56,505 nt of DNA from an uncultured Lachnospiraceae bacterium (lineage in GTDB: Bacteria; Bacillota; Clostridia; Lachnospirales; Lachnospiraceae): the NCBI GenBank assembly GCA_946411695.1, contig CAMKEX010000003.1:1-56505 (forward strand). Direction: 5' to 3'. The notes beneath the pieces are model-generated. The model had not been told where the DNA came from, did not search any database, and worked only from the letters and a program-made list of their open reading frames with translations. Positions within the stretch are counted from its first letter, which is position 1. Every line of letters starts with the position of its first letter. Below, piece after piece: positions 38,541 to 47,560 of this stretch. Position numbers and translations under genes: made by a program.

Positions 38541-38757
38541 TTTTATTCTTCATCGCGCAATACCCGTGACTTCAGTCGTGGGATACGCGCGCAAAAAGGA
38601 AACTCGCTTCATCGTGGGTACAATCCCGCGATGAAGAATAACGCTCCGCGAGGATGCGCACGGATGCGATGCGGAAGATGTTGACATGTCTTTGAAAAGC
38701 AAGACATGTCAACCCGCATCCGGCGCGCAAGACTCGCAAGCGAGTCTTGAATTACAC
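38541..38757. repeat. structured non-coding element with nested inverted repeats
   Basis: A 217-bp region after purD made almost wholly of hairpins. The first block is bounded by a perfect 15-bp inverted repeat (38543-38557 with 38627-38641). Inside are CCCGTGACT-TC-AGTCGTGGG (38563-38582, two G-T pairs) and a 12-bp stem at 38607-38636. A third stem, GTTGACATGTCTT with its complement (38680-38692, 38701-38713), is extended outward by GATGCGG/CCGCATC. A fourth is CAAGACTCGC-AA-GCGAGTCTTG (38728-38749). The left edge matches copies A (25764) and B (31041). The first hairpin recalls, from memory, IS200/IS605-type ends, so a non-autonomous element is one reading and a structured RNA another. Confidence 0.7.
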
Positions 38758-38795
38758 GAAGTAAGTCAAGATTTTTCCCACAAAAGCATATACGG

Positions 38796-38804
38796 TGTTA
38801 TAAT
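38796..38804 (+). promoter_or_regulatory. extended -10 promoter for the SH3/acidic-tail gene
   Basis: TGTTATAAT, a perfect TATAAT with the TGn extension and no good -35 box. It would start transcription about 190 bp before the ATG at 38998. Confidence 0.55.
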
Positions 38805-38997
38805 GTTAGATGGCATTACTGTCGGACCCGGACCGTTCTGAAACAGTAGTGTACGGAAACTGAAAAATGCTGGATCAGATTATTGCAGCGTGGGAATCAA
38901 CGTAAGCGGTGTTGCGGACGTAGGTTTCCTCTCGTCAGGAGAACGATACAGTGAACAGCACTGCCGGAGTCAGCGGCTCCGGCCTCGGAGGGAGATA

Positions 38998-40779
38998 ATG
39001 AAAAACACAAGACTGGGACGCAGATGTGCCGTCAGGCTTGCATCAGCAGCTGCAGCACTCACAGCAGCTCTCATCCTGACAATGATGACTGTAGCAGCCG
39101 CTACCATCAATGCCACGGATGTCACCATTCGAAACACTGCAGAGGATAAGAGCGATTATTCCAATGCCATCGGCGTGCTGCAGCAGGGAGATAAGGTCAC
39201 AGTCCTTTCAAAGACGACTGACGGTTCCGGGAACGAGTGGTTCTATGTAGAACTCGAGAACGGAAACAAGGGCTATGTAAAGGCCCAGTGGGTCGACAAC
39301 GGAGACGCGGCTGTTCCGGAGGAAGAGACTGCGCAGCCTGAAGAGCCTCAGGAAGCCGAACAGGAGGCTGCCGTCGATGAGGAAGACGTGATCGATGATG
39401 ACTGGAGCCCGGATGAGGCAGATGCGGCTGCAGGGACACCTGCTTCCGCAGACGGGTCTGGCACAGGCGTTTCCCCCGAAGATACTGCTGAATCCCAGGA
39501 TTCCCCCGAAGTTGACAACGGACAGGAATATGATCCCTATACCGATCCGAATGCGCAGTTCAGCGTCAACTTCAATGCGGAGGAAAACGGAACAGGAAGC
39601 TGGTATATCTACAATTACGATACCGACAAGCAGATCCGGATCGGTGATCTGGAGAAGCTCAGTGACGCGCAGAACGCTGCACAGAAGAGCGCGGCTTCCG
39701 CAGGCAGATGGCGCACCATCGCCTGCATCCTGCTGATCCTTCTGGTGGCACTCCTTGTTTTCCTCTATATTGTCCTGCGCAGAAACGGCGGCGCTCCCGC
39801 CCCTTCGAGAAGGTCCCGCAGAGAGAGAAACCGTGCAGACCGTGCGCGCGCTTCCGGGGATGAAGAAGAGGACGAATTCGACTGGGACAGCGAAGAAACA
39901 GATGAGGACGCTTCTGGGGACAGCAGTCCCGAAGACGGGGATGACGATACGGCCGCCCCTTCCGACGAAGAGGATTTCGAGGAAGAAGAAGAGGAGGACG
40001 AGGACGAGGAGGAAGAGCCTGCGCCCCGCAAAAAAGGGACCGGTCTTTTCGGAGCCAAATCGCGCAGCCGTCAGAAAGCCCTGTTCGCTCCCATGGATGA
40101 AGATGAAGAAGAGGGCGAGGAAGACGACGAGTATTATGATGAAGGCCTCTACGACGATGAAGATGATTCCGACGAGGATGACGATGAGGAAGATTTTGAC
40201 GAGGACGAGGAGAGAGCTCCCCGCAAGGGCGGATTCCTGAGTATGCTCAAAAACATCTTTTCTTCCAGTGACGATGAAGACGATTACGATGAAGACGAAG
40301 ATGAAGATGAGGATGACGATGACGAGGACTACGACGAGGACGAGGATTACGATGACGAAGACGATGACGAAGACGAGGAAGAAGAGCTTCCTCCCGTCAG
40401 GAAACAGAGCAGACGCGCATCCTCTGAATCCAAACCTGCATCGAGACCTGCCCCCCGCCCCAGACCCCGCCCTGCCCGCAAGATCGAGTTTGACGAGGAA
40501 GCGGACTATCCCGAGGATGTGGATCTGATCCCTGCCGGCGGCTGGTCTTCTCCCCAGGACAACGTGGTCACCGAGACCATTGAAGAGACGGCAGATGCGG
40601 AGACAGAGACTGCAGCGTCTGCAGCTGCAGCAGCTGCGAAGCCTGCAGGAAAGCGGCCGGCAAAGGCAGCTCCCGCAGTCGAAGAGGACGAGGAGGAAGA
40701 GGAAGAGTTCTTCGCCGATGACGATGACGACATGGAGTATTCCTTCCTCACCAGCTCCAAGCGCGGCAAACGTAAATAA
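38998..40779 (+). CDS. SH3-domain membrane protein with long acidic cytoplasmic tail
   Basis: A 593-residue protein. A signal peptide (about 1-35) leads to a bacterial SH3 domain (about 36-100, ATDVTIRNTAEDKSDYSN, WFYVELENGNKGYVKAQWV). Then come a Glu/Pro/Ala linker and one membrane segment at about 240-262 (IACILLILLVALLVFLYIVL). The remaining 330 residues, probably cytoplasmic, are dominated by Asp/Glu runs with short basic inserts APRKKGTGLFGAK and APRKGGFLSMLKN. The SH3 part may bind cell wall; the tail function is unknown. The ATG at 38998 follows GGAGGGA. Acidic codon repeats (GAT/GAC/GAA/GAG) make the region compositionally unlike its neighbours. Confidence 0.8.
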   Translation: MKNTRLGRRCAVRLASAAAALTAALILTMMTVAAATINATDVTIRNTAEDKSDYSNAIGVLQQGDKVTVLSKTTDGSGNEWFYVELENGNKGYVKAQWVDNGDAAVPEEETAQPEEPQEAEQEAAVDEEDVIDDDWSPDEADAAAGTPASADGSGTGVSPEDTAESQDSPEVDNGQEYDPYTDPNAQFSVNFNAEENGTGSWYIYNYDTDKQIRIGDLEKLSDAQNAAQKSAASAGRWRTIACILLILLVALLVFLYIVLRRNGGAPAPSRRSRRERNRADRARASGDEEEDEFDWDSEETDEDASGDSSPEDGDDDTAAPSDEEDFEEEEEEDEDEEEEPAPRKKGTGLFGAKSRSRQKALFAPMDEDEEEGEEDDEYYDEGLYDDEDDSDEDDDEEDFDEDEERAPRKGGFLSMLKNIFSSSDDEDDYDEDEDEDEDDDDEDYDEDEDYDDEDDDEDEEEELPPVRKQSRRASSESKPASRPAPRPRPRPARKIEFDEEADYPEDVDLIPAGGWSSPQDNVVTETIEETADAETETAASAAAAAAKPAGKRPAKAAPAVEEDEEEEEEFFADDDDDMEYSFLTSSKRGKRK

Positions 40780-40820
40780 ACTTCAGACCCTTTTAGCGCT
40801 GAGGCGCAGGGTACTGCATC

Positions 40821-40849
40821 TTGACAGAGCATGTCACGTGTTATATTAT
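40821..40849 (+). promoter_or_regulatory. strong sigma-A promoter and palindromic operator for the GntR-clpC unit
   Basis: TTGACA at 40821-40826, 17-bp spacer, TATTAT at 40844-40849. A palindrome GTTATAT-TATAC-ATATAAC (40840-40858) covers the -10 and is a plausible autoregulatory site for the GntR protein encoded 160 bp downstream. The whole site lies inside a terminator hairpin. Confidence 0.75.
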
Positions 40850-40877
40850 ACATATAACAGTACATGCTCTGTTTTTA
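40824..40877 (+). terminator. terminator of the SH3 gene overlapping the next promoter
   Basis: ACAGAGCATGT (40824-40834) pairs with ACATGCTCTGT (40862-40872) and is followed by a T tract (TTTTTATTT). The loop can form an inner 7-bp stem from the operator palindrome. It lies 44 bp after the SH3 stop codon. Confidence 0.75.
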
Positions 40878-41019
40878 TTTCATAAAATCCTGTCCGAATG
40901 ATTTTGTGAAAGGGTATCCGCACGATCGGAACTGCCCGGGTTTTCGGCCCGGGGTTTCTGCCCGGGAATTGTCCGGAGGTTCCGCACAGAGCAGGTGGAT
41001 GAAAATGGAGGGATATGCT

Positions 41020-41388
41020 ATGCTAATCAAGATTGACTTCAGCAGCGATGAAGCGATTTACCAGCAGCTGTGTAATCAGATCATTCTCGGTATTGCGACC
41101 GCAGATCTGGAAGAAGGTCAGGCGCTTCCCTCGGTCCGGCAGATGGCGGACGACATCGGCATCAACATGCATACAGTCAATAAAGCCTACTCGATCCTGA
41201 GACAGGAGGGCTTTGTCAAAATGGACCGCAGGCGCGGCGCCATTATCTCTGTCGATGTGGACGCTCTGCGCGCAAGGGCGCAGCTGGAGAAAGACCTTCG
41301 CAAACTCCTGGCACAGGCCAGATGCCGCAATATGACCAGGATGGAGCTGCACCGTATGGTGGACAGCATCTATGATGATTACGAGTAA
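41020..41388 (+). CDS. GntR-family (YtrA-type) transcriptional regulator
   Basis: A 122-residue protein. The winged-helix part (IYQQLCNQIILGIATADLEEGQALPSVRQMADDIGINMHTVNKAYSILRQEGFVKMDRRRGAII) is typical of GntR, and the short C-terminus of about 45 residues marks the YtrA subfamily, which has no large ligand domain. The ATG at 41020 has GGAGGG 7 bp upstream. It precedes clpC by 60 bp in the same direction, a place where many Firmicutes have CtsR. A palindrome over its promoter suggests autorepression. Targets and signal are unknown. Confidence 0.88.
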   Translation: MLIKIDFSSDEAIYQQLCNQIILGIATADLEEGQALPSVRQMADDIGINMHTVNKAYSILRQEGFVKMDRRRGAIISVDVDALRARAQLEKDLRKLLAQARCRNMTRMELHRMVDSIYDDYE

Positions 41389-41448
41389 ATTGCAACAGAG
41401 GGTATCGCTGAGAAAAAAGACTGAAAAACAGGGAAAGAAAACGATTCC

Positions 41449-43923
41449 ATGAAGGATAATTACACCAAAAATGCTCTTGCAGCCCTTCGCGCGGCCAAGA
41501 GCGTTTCGAAGAAGGCGAATCAGAATTATGTCGGCACAGAACATCTGATCTTGGGCCTGGCACAGGAACCGGACGGAGTTGCGTCCAAAATACTCGCGGA
41601 AAACGGCGTGACTTCACAGCGCCTGGAGGAGATGATCGCCCAGCTGAATATTCATCCGGGCAGCCTTGCTCTTCTTGACCACGAAGGCTATTCTCCCCGC
41701 TGTCAGAAAGTGCTGCATATGGCGCGCCAGCAGGCTGACAGATACCGCTCGGACAAGATCGGGACGGAGCATATCCTTCTCGCGATCATTGTCGAGAAGG
41801 AAAATGTGGCTCTCAAGATCATGGAGGCCATGGGGATCAATATTTCCAAGATCTACTTCGAACTTCTGGCGGCGACCGGAGAGGATCCTGCTGCCCACAG
41901 GGATGATCTGCAGACCTCCGGGGGCGGTCCCGAACAGAGGGGGATCCTGGAACAGTACAGCAGGGATCTGACACAGCTGGCCTATGAAGGAAAGCTAGAT
42001 CCCGTGATCGGGCGCGATGACGAGATCCGCCGCGTGATCCAGATCCTCAGCCGCAGGACCAAGAACAACCCTGTCCTCATCGGTGAGCCCGGCGTCGGCA
42101 AGACGGCCGTTGTAGAGGGCCTTGCCCGCAGGATCGTTGCGGGAGAGGTCCCTGCTTCCGTGCGCGACAAGCGCCTGCTCACACTGGATCTGTCCGGAAT
42201 GGTCGCAGGAACCAAATACCGCGGCGAATTTGAGGAGAGGATCAAGCGCGTCATTGAAGAGGTGACGGCGGACAAAAACATCATTTTGTTCATCGATGAG
42301 CTGCACACCCTGATCGGTGCCGGCGGGGCGGAGGGATCTCTGGATGCCTCCAATATCCTCAAGCCTTCGCTCTCCCGAGGAGAAGTGCAGCTGATCGGCG
42401 CGACGACGATCACAGAATACCGCAAATATGTGGAAAAAGATGCCGCCCTCGAGCGGCGTTTCCAGCCGGTCCAGATCGAGGAGCCGACACCCGCCCAGAC
42501 CATTGAGATCCTGAAGGGGATCGTCCATATCTACGAAGAGCACCATGGCGTCAAGGTGGAGGAAGAGGCACTGCAGATGGCAGTCGATCTGTCTGTCCGC
42601 TACATCAATGACAGGAATCTCCCCGACAAGGCGATCGATGTCATCGATGAGGCCTGTGCGGCTGTGCGGCTGAACGCCGGAGACGGCGGCGGAAACAAGG
42701 CGGTCTCCATGGAGGAGCAGATCCGCGACCTGGACGCCCGGCTGGCCAGGGCTTTTATGGAAGGTGATCTGGACCAGGCGCGCTCTCTGCGCAAAGAGCA
42801 GGATGCAATGGTCAGAAAACTGGAAAACTTCCATAACAGGAACGCGCGCGGACAGGCGGGCAAAATGCTTCCGGTCACTTCCGAGGACGTCGCCTCCGTG
42901 ATCTCCATCTGGGCAAAAGTGCCCGTAACCCGCCTTACAGAGAGGGAGAGCGCCAGGCTCCTGCGTCTGGAGGATGAACTTCACAAGCGGGTGATCGGAC
43001 AGGAGGACGCTGTGGACGCGGTCTCCCGCGCCATCCGCCGGGGCCGTGTCGGCCTGCAGAATCCCGACCGTCCGATCGGCTCTTTCCTCTTCCTGGGTCC
43101 CACCGGTGTCGGAAAGACCGAGCTCTCCAAGGCTCTGGCTGAGGTCATGTTCGGATCCGACAAGGATCTGATCCGGATCGATATGTCCGAGTACATGGAG
43201 CAGTATGCGGTCTCCAAGATCATCGGCTCCGCACCCGGCTACGTGGGCTATGAAGAGGGCGGCCAGCTCTCCGAAAAGGTGCGCCGCCATCCCTATTCGG
43301 TCGTACTGTTTGATGAGATCGAGAAGGCGCATCCGGATGTCTTTAACATTCTGCTGCAGATCCTGGACGAGGGTCATATCACGGACTCCCAGGGCCACAA
43401 GGTCAACTTCAAGAACACTGTGATCATCATGACCTCCAATGTCGGTGCCCAGCGCATCATAGCGCCCAAGACTCTGGGCTTTGCGGATAAACCGACCAAA
43501 GAGCAGGACTATGAGCGCATGAAAAAGGGCGTCATGGACGAGGTCAAAAAGATCTTCCGGCCGGAGTTCATCAACCGGATCGATGAGATCCGGGTCTTCC
43601 ACGCCCTGAGCCGCGAGGAGATGGGACAGATCACCATGCTGCTTGCTTCCGATCTGGTCAACCGGGCAAAATCACAGCTGGGCATCGATCTCAAGATCTC
43701 GGCAGCCCTGCGCAATCACATCGTCGAAAAATATTCCGACGACAAGATGGGGGCCCGCCCTCTCAAGCGGGCGATCCAGTCCGTCATTGAGGATCCGCTC
43801 TCCGAGAAGATCCTGGCGGAGGAGTTTACCGCCGGATGCTCTGTCACTGCAGGGTTCCGCGGCGGCGAAGTGACCTTCACCTGCACCAAAAGACCTGCGG
43901 AAAAGGCCCCTTCAGCTGAGTAA
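41449..43923 (+). CDS. clpC: ATP-dependent Clp protease ATP-binding subunit ClpC
   Basis: An 824-residue Hsp100 protein. The N-terminal double Clp domain (about 1-145: [33 protein letters not shown]) is followed by AAA module 1 with Walker [12 protein letters not shown] and Walker [16 protein letters not shown] middle domain of ClpC length (about 400-470) precedes AAA module 2 with [12 protein letters not shown]. It unfolds proteins for ClpP or remodels them. The usual mcsA/mcsB adaptors are not in the window. RadA follows 16 bp later in the same direction, as in many Firmicutes. Confidence 0.95.
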   Translation: MKDNYTKNALAALRAAKSVSKKANQNYVGTEHLILGLAQEPDGVASKILAENGVTSQRLEEMIAQLNIHPGSLALLDHEGYSPRCQKVLHMARQQADRYRSDKIGTEHILLAIIVEKENVALKIMEAMGINISKIYFELLAATGEDPAAHRDDLQTSGGGPEQRGILEQYSRDLTQLAYEGKLDPVIGRDDEIRRVIQILSRRTKNNPVLIGEPGVGKTAVVEGLARRIVAGEVPASVRDKRLLTLDLSGMVAGTKYRGEFEERIKRVIEEVTADKNIILFIDELHTLIGAGGAEGSLDASNILKPSLSRGEVQLIGATTITEYRKYVEKDAALERRFQPVQIEEPTPAQTIEILKGIVHIYEEHHGVKVEEEALQMAVDLSVRYINDRNLPDKAIDVIDEACAAVRLNAGDGGGNKAVSMEEQIRDLDARLARAFMEGDLDQARSLRKEQDAMVRKLENFHNRNARGQAGKMLPVTSEDVASVISIWAKVPVTRLTERESARLLRLEDELHKRVIGQEDAVDAVSRAIRRGRVGLQNPDRPIGSFLFLGPTGVGKTELSKALAEVMFGSDKDLIRIDMSEYMEQYAVSKIIGSAPGYVGYEEGGQLSEKVRRHPYSVVLFDEIEKAHPDVFNILLQILDEGHITDSQGHKVNFKNTVIIMTSNVGAQRIIAPKTLGFADKPTKEQDYERMKKGVMDEVKKIFRPEFINRIDEIRVFHALSREEMGQITMLLASDLVNRAKSQLGIDLKISAALRNHIVEKYSDDKMGARPLKRAIQSVIEDPLSEKILAEEFTAGCSVTAGFRGGEVTFTCTKRPAEKAPSAE

Positions 43924-43939
43924 ATAAGCGAAAAGTATT

Positions 43940-45316
43940 ATGGCAAAGAAGATCAGGACAGTTTTTTTCTGCAGCAGCTGCGGATATGAGTCAGCCAAAT
44001 GGCTGGGCCAGTGCCCCGCCTGTAAAGAGTGGAATACCATGGTGGAAGCTCCGGCACCGGCAAAGACGGCGGGGGCTTCCTCTGCTGCGATGAGTGCCGG
44101 GCATTCCGGGATCCGCCGGAAGCCGGTGCCGCTCTCTGCCGTTGAAGAGACAGGAGAGGAGCGTTTTTCCACCGGCTTTTCCGAGCTGGACAGGGTGCTG
44201 GGAGGAGGTGTCGTCGCAGGATCCATGGTCCTTCTGGGCGGCGATCCGGGCATAGGAAAATCGACGATCCTGCTGCAGGCCGCGCGCAATATGGCGGCGT
44301 CCGGCATAGAGACCATTTATATTTCCGGAGAGGAATCCCTGCGCCAGATCAAGATGCGGGGCAAACGGATCGGGGAGATCTCGGACAGACTGCGTTTTCT
44401 GTGCGAGACGGATCTGGATGCCGTCACGGCAACCCTCCAGGAGGAGAAGCCCCGCCTTGCCATCATCGATTCCATTCAGACCATGTACAGCGCGCAGGTG
44501 CAGGCTTCTCCGGGCAGCATCACGCAGATCCGGGAGGCGACCGGAGTCCTGCTGCGCCTTGCCAAGGAGACAGGCATCACCTTTTTTCTGGTGGGACATG
44601 TCACCAAAGACGGCAATGTGGCCGGCCCCAGGGTCCTGGAGCATATGGTGGACGCCGTGCTGTATTTTGAGGGCGACCGCTATGCCTCTTACAGGGTCCT
44701 GCGCAGTGTAAAAAACAGATTCGGCTCGACAAATGAGATCGGGATCTTCGAGATGCGGGCGGACGGGCTCTCGGAAGTGCTGAACCCCTCCGAGTTTCTC
44801 CTGAGCGGACGTCCCCACGATGTGGGCGGCAGTGTCGTCACCTGCTCCATGGAGGGCACGAGGCCCCTTCTGCTGGAAGTGCAGGCCCTGGTCTGCCGCA
44901 CCAGCTACGGCTATCCGAAGCGGCAGTCCACAGGAACGGATTTCAACCGCGTCAGCCTTCTCATGGCGGTGATCGAAAAGCGGCTGGGTGTCCCCATGTC
45001 GCAGTTCGATGCCTATATCAATCTGGCCGGCGGCATCCGTCAGACCGAACCTGCCCTGGATCTGGGCATCGTCATGGCGATCCTCTCCAGCTACCGCAAT
45101 GTGCCGGCGGATGACCACATGATCGTCTTCGGTGAGGTGGGACTGAGCGGAGAAGTACGCGCCGTCTCCGTGGCGCAGATGCGGGTGCAGGAGGCAGCCA
45201 AGATGGGCTTTACGACCTGCGTCCTTCCCCGCAGCAACATGCGGCGTCTGCAGATCCCTGAGGGAATGCGCCTCATTCCCGTCAGCTCCCTGGCGGAACT
45301 GGTCGATATCTTATGA
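43940..45316 (+). CDS. radA: DNA repair protein RadA
   Basis: A 458-residue RadA/Sms. The zinc finger is C11-x2-C14 ... C25-x2-C28 (FFCSSCGYESAKWLGQCPACKEW). A RecA-like ATPase follows with Walker A GGDPGIGKST near residue 100, the RadA-specific KNRFGSTNEIGIFEM and a C-terminal Lon-like domain (GGIRQTEPALDLGIVMAILSSY). It promotes branch migration in recombinational repair. It is probably co-transcribed with clpC. A small conserved gene follows. Confidence 0.96.
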   Translation: MAKKIRTVFFCSSCGYESAKWLGQCPACKEWNTMVEAPAPAKTAGASSAAMSAGHSGIRRKPVPLSAVEETGEERFSTGFSELDRVLGGGVVAGSMVLLGGDPGIGKSTILLQAARNMAASGIETIYISGEESLRQIKMRGKRIGEISDRLRFLCETDLDAVTATLQEEKPRLAIIDSIQTMYSAQVQASPGSITQIREATGVLLRLAKETGITFFLVGHVTKDGNVAGPRVLEHMVDAVLYFEGDRYASYRVLRSVKNRFGSTNEIGIFEMRADGLSEVLNPSEFLLSGRPHDVGGSVVTCSMEGTRPLLLEVQALVCRTSYGYPKRQSTGTDFNRVSLLMAVIEKRLGVPMSQFDAYINLAGGIRQTEPALDLGIVMAILSSYRNVPADDHMIVFGEVGLSGEVRAVSVAQMRVQEAAKMGFTTCVLPRSNMRRLQIPEGMRLIPVSSLAELVDIL

Positions 45317-45392
45317 TCGTTATAAACAAATTCCCGTCTCCGGGCAGCGGACGCAGGCGGGTGTCATTTATGATTTATGAAAGGAAAAAAAT

Positions 45393-45626
45393 ATGGCAAT
45401 AAATCCCATGCAGGTCCTCAAACTCAAAGACCAGCTCAAAGCTTTTACGGGCAGACATCCCGGCTTCACTTCTTTTGTGCGGGCGATCCGCAGGAAAGGA
45501 CTCCCGGAAGATTCTATTCTGGATCTGACCATCACCACTCCTGACGGAAAGACCATGTCGACCAATCTGCGTCTTTCCGCAGAGGATATTGCTTTTGTCC
45601 GAACGATCAGCGAATTGGGAAAATAA
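45393..45626 (+). CDS. small hypothetical protein downstream of radA
   Basis: A 77-residue protein (starts MAINPMQVLKLKDQLKAF, ends AFVRTISELGK) behind GAAAGGAA. It has a basic N-terminal helix and a beta-rich centre (DSILDLTITTPDGKTMSTNLRLSAEDI). I recall similar short proteins in Lachnospiraceae but know no function. It is likely the last gene of the clpC-radA unit, ended by the terminator at 45634. Confidence 0.72.
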   Translation: MAINPMQVLKLKDQLKAFTGRHPGFTSFVRAIRRKGLPEDSILDLTITTPDGKTMSTNLRLSAEDIAFVRTISELGK

Positions 45627-45633
45627 AAAAAAT

Positions 45634-45673
45634 CCCCGCGGCGCATCAGTTTAGAGATGGCTGCGGGGTTTTT
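45634..45673. terminator. bidirectional terminator between the small gene and rubrerythrin
   Basis: CCCCGC (45634-45639) pairs with GCGGGG (45663-45668); an inner CATC/GATG stem adds stability. An eight-A run precedes it and a T run follows, so it can serve both strands. Confidence 0.85.
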
Positions 45674-45803
45674 CTTATAGAGAGTGATCAAATCTTCAAA
45701 GAGAACGGATCAGCAGTCCCCCTGAGGGGTTCCGGATCTGCGGTTCTGATGAAAGACTCTGACCTGACAATACTGAGGAAAGATTCAGATTTATTGGTTC
45801 TGA

Positions 45804-46367
45804 TCAATAGTTCTCAGCGTGGATCTCGAAATATGCCTGAGGATGGTTGCAGACAGGACATACGTCAGGAGCGGAAGGGCCGACAACGATGTGGCCGCAG
45901 TTGCCGCACTCCCAGATGCGGTCGCCGTCTTTGGAGAAAACAAGGCCGCCCTTGACGTTCTCGAGCAGCTTGCGATAGCGAGCTTCGTGCTCTTTCTCGA
46001 TGGCCGCGACCATCTCGAACAGATCGGCGATCTCGTTAAAGCCCTCTTCGCGGGCGTCTTTTGCGAAGCCGGGATACATCTCGGTCCATTCCTCGTGCTC
46101 GCCCTCAGCGGCGATCTCAAGGTTTTCTGCGGTGCCATGTACGCCTTCAAGGATCTTGTACCAGATCTTCGCGTGCTCTTTCTCATTGGCAGCGGTCTGC
46201 AGGAAGATCTTGGCGATCTGCTCATAGCCGTCTTTTTTGGCTTTCGAAGCGAAATATGTATATTTGTTCCTGGCCTGGGACTCGCCTGCGAATGCTTCCA
46301 TCAGATTATCAAATGTTTTTGTTCCGATCAGGTTTTTGCCGAGAGATGCATAATAATCTGTTGCCAT
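45804..46367 (-). CDS. rbr: rubrerythrin
   Basis: A 187-residue protein. The N-terminal four-helix domain holds the diiron ligands ([31 protein letters not shown]). The C-terminal rubredoxin-like domain has CGNCG ... CPVC for mononuclear iron. It reduces hydrogen peroxide and protects anaerobes from oxygen. The ATG at 46367 has AGGAGG immediately upstream. The gene is monocistronic. Confidence 0.95.
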   Translation of the reverse strand: MATDYYASLGKNLIGTKTFDNLMEAFAGESQARNKYTYFASKAKKDGYEQIAKIFLQTAANEKEHAKIWYKILEGVHGTAENLEIAAEGEHEEWTEMYPGFAKDAREEGFNEIADLFEMVAAIEKEHEARYRKLLENVKGGLVFSKDGDRIWECGNCGHIVVGPSAPDVCPVCNHPQAYFEIHAENY

Positions 46368-46647
46368 AAATAGCCTCCTTTTATAACTAACAACTATTCA
46401 AGACCTGCATCAATGGATGCCGTTCAAGGCGCGGATCATTGACGCACTTCTATCATACCACAGACCGGTTTTTTTGTAAAAGACTGATGGGACCCTGAAG
46501 GAAATTCGAAGGAAATCCGGGAAGGGAATCCGGCAGGAGGCTGCAGTTCCGGGCACAAAAGAAAATACTTTTCCCGGATGAAAAATAGATGTATGATAGT
46601 AGTGATTGTTTATTCTCTGTAAACGAGAACACCACAGGAGGTATGCA

Positions 46648-47124
46648 ATGGTCAGAGAGAAGACGGATCACACTGTTGCGAATGAAGGGCCGGGAGCCGG
46701 CGGCAGAAACGCCGCGGACAGAAGGCCTCTGACCGATCAGGGAAAACTTGTATATAAAGAAAAGAAGAGATGGGGATTTCTGGGACTTCCCTTTACTTTT
46801 ACAACATATCTGCTCTACGAAAACGACATTCAGATCAAATCCGGTTTTCTGTCATCTGTGGAGAATGACTGCTATATGTACCGCGTGATCGACGTGCAGC
46901 TTAGGATCAGCTTCCTGCAGAGGCTGTTCGGTCTGGGAACGGTGATCTGTGTGACATCGGATGCGACCAATAAGACGATCACCTTAAAGAATATCCGCCA
47001 CGCCAGACAGGTCAAGGATTTTATCTACCGTGCGTCCGAAGAAGCCAAGATCCGGAGAAGGACGGTGAACATGCAGAACATCGGAGCGTTCGAGGATCTG
47101 GACGGGGACGGTATGCCGGACTGA
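46648..47124 (+). CDS. PH-domain-like protein (bPH2/YdbS type)
   Basis: A 158-residue protein starting at the ATG at 46648 behind CAGGAGG. Residues about 35-130 (VYKEKKRWGFLGLPFTFTTYLLYENDIQI, YRVIDVQLRISFLQRLFGLGTV, NIRHARQVKDFIYRASEEAK) match the bacterial PH-like domain of the YdbS/YdbT family, but without their membrane segments. It ends in the Asp-rich stretch DLDGDGMPD, an EF-hand/dockerin-like calcium loop. Function is unknown. A weak promoter (TTTTCC-17-TATGAT) lies at 46569-46597. Confidence 0.72.
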   Translation: MVREKTDHTVANEGPGAGGRNAADRRPLTDQGKLVYKEKKRWGFLGLPFTFTTYLLYENDIQIKSGFLSSVENDCYMYRVIDVQLRISFLQRLFGLGTVICVTSDATNKTITLKNIRHARQVKDFIYRASEEAKIRRRTVNMQNIGAFEDLDGDGMPD

Positions 47125-47190
47125 GACCGATGACGGACGTCGATTGATTACTGTCCCGGATGGATCTGTCCGCGCAGAGGGAGAGACACA

Positions 47191-47517
47191 ATGGTTTTTT
47201 ATGACAAATTGTATATCAGCCCGCTGATCCGGAATCCCAGGAAGATCAGGAGAGACCTGCAGAGAGGGAAGGGACATCTTACGATCTATGTTCTGCTGCT
47301 CGCGCACGGTCCCGGGGGCGGGCCGCAGCTGGAGATCATGCACTGCGCAAATCTCCAGACCGGCTACTACAAGGCTCATCCGCCCTTTATAGTGGGAATT
47401 GCCAGCGGCAGGGCTGACGCGGTGGAGATGGTCAATGACCTCACCAATGAAGCTTTTCACATGACAGGGCAGTGGAACGCCGCAAAGTACCTGGCGGACA
47501 AGACTGCTTTTCATTGA
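47191..47517 (+). CDS. hypothetical protein, 108 residues
   Basis: The start is an ATG behind GAGGGAGAG. The sequence MVFYDKLYISPLIRNPRKIRRDLQRG, LLLAHGPGGGPQLEIMHCANLQTGYY and GIASGRADAVEMVNDLTNEAF has no motif I can place. It looks like a small alpha/beta cytoplasmic protein. It lies 66 bp after the PH-like gene and 43 bp before the DUF2953 gene, so it may belong to their transcription unit. Confidence 0.7.
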   Translation: MVFYDKLYISPLIRNPRKIRRDLQRGKGHLTIYVLLLAHGPGGGPQLEIMHCANLQTGYYKAHPPFIVGIASGRADAVEMVNDLTNEAFHMTGQWNAAKYLADKTAFH

Positions 47518-47560
47518 TCAGTGTTATGTTAATGTTATGTTAATAGGAGAGTAACGGGCA

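Noticed and set aside
39765-40058. Ser-rich minus-strand frame opposite the acidic tail
   Set aside because: Direct consequence of Asp/Glu codon runs on the plus strand.
41995-43602. 535-codon minus-strand frame opposite clpC
   Set aside because: Shadow of a secure clpC reading frame with no recognisable protein features.
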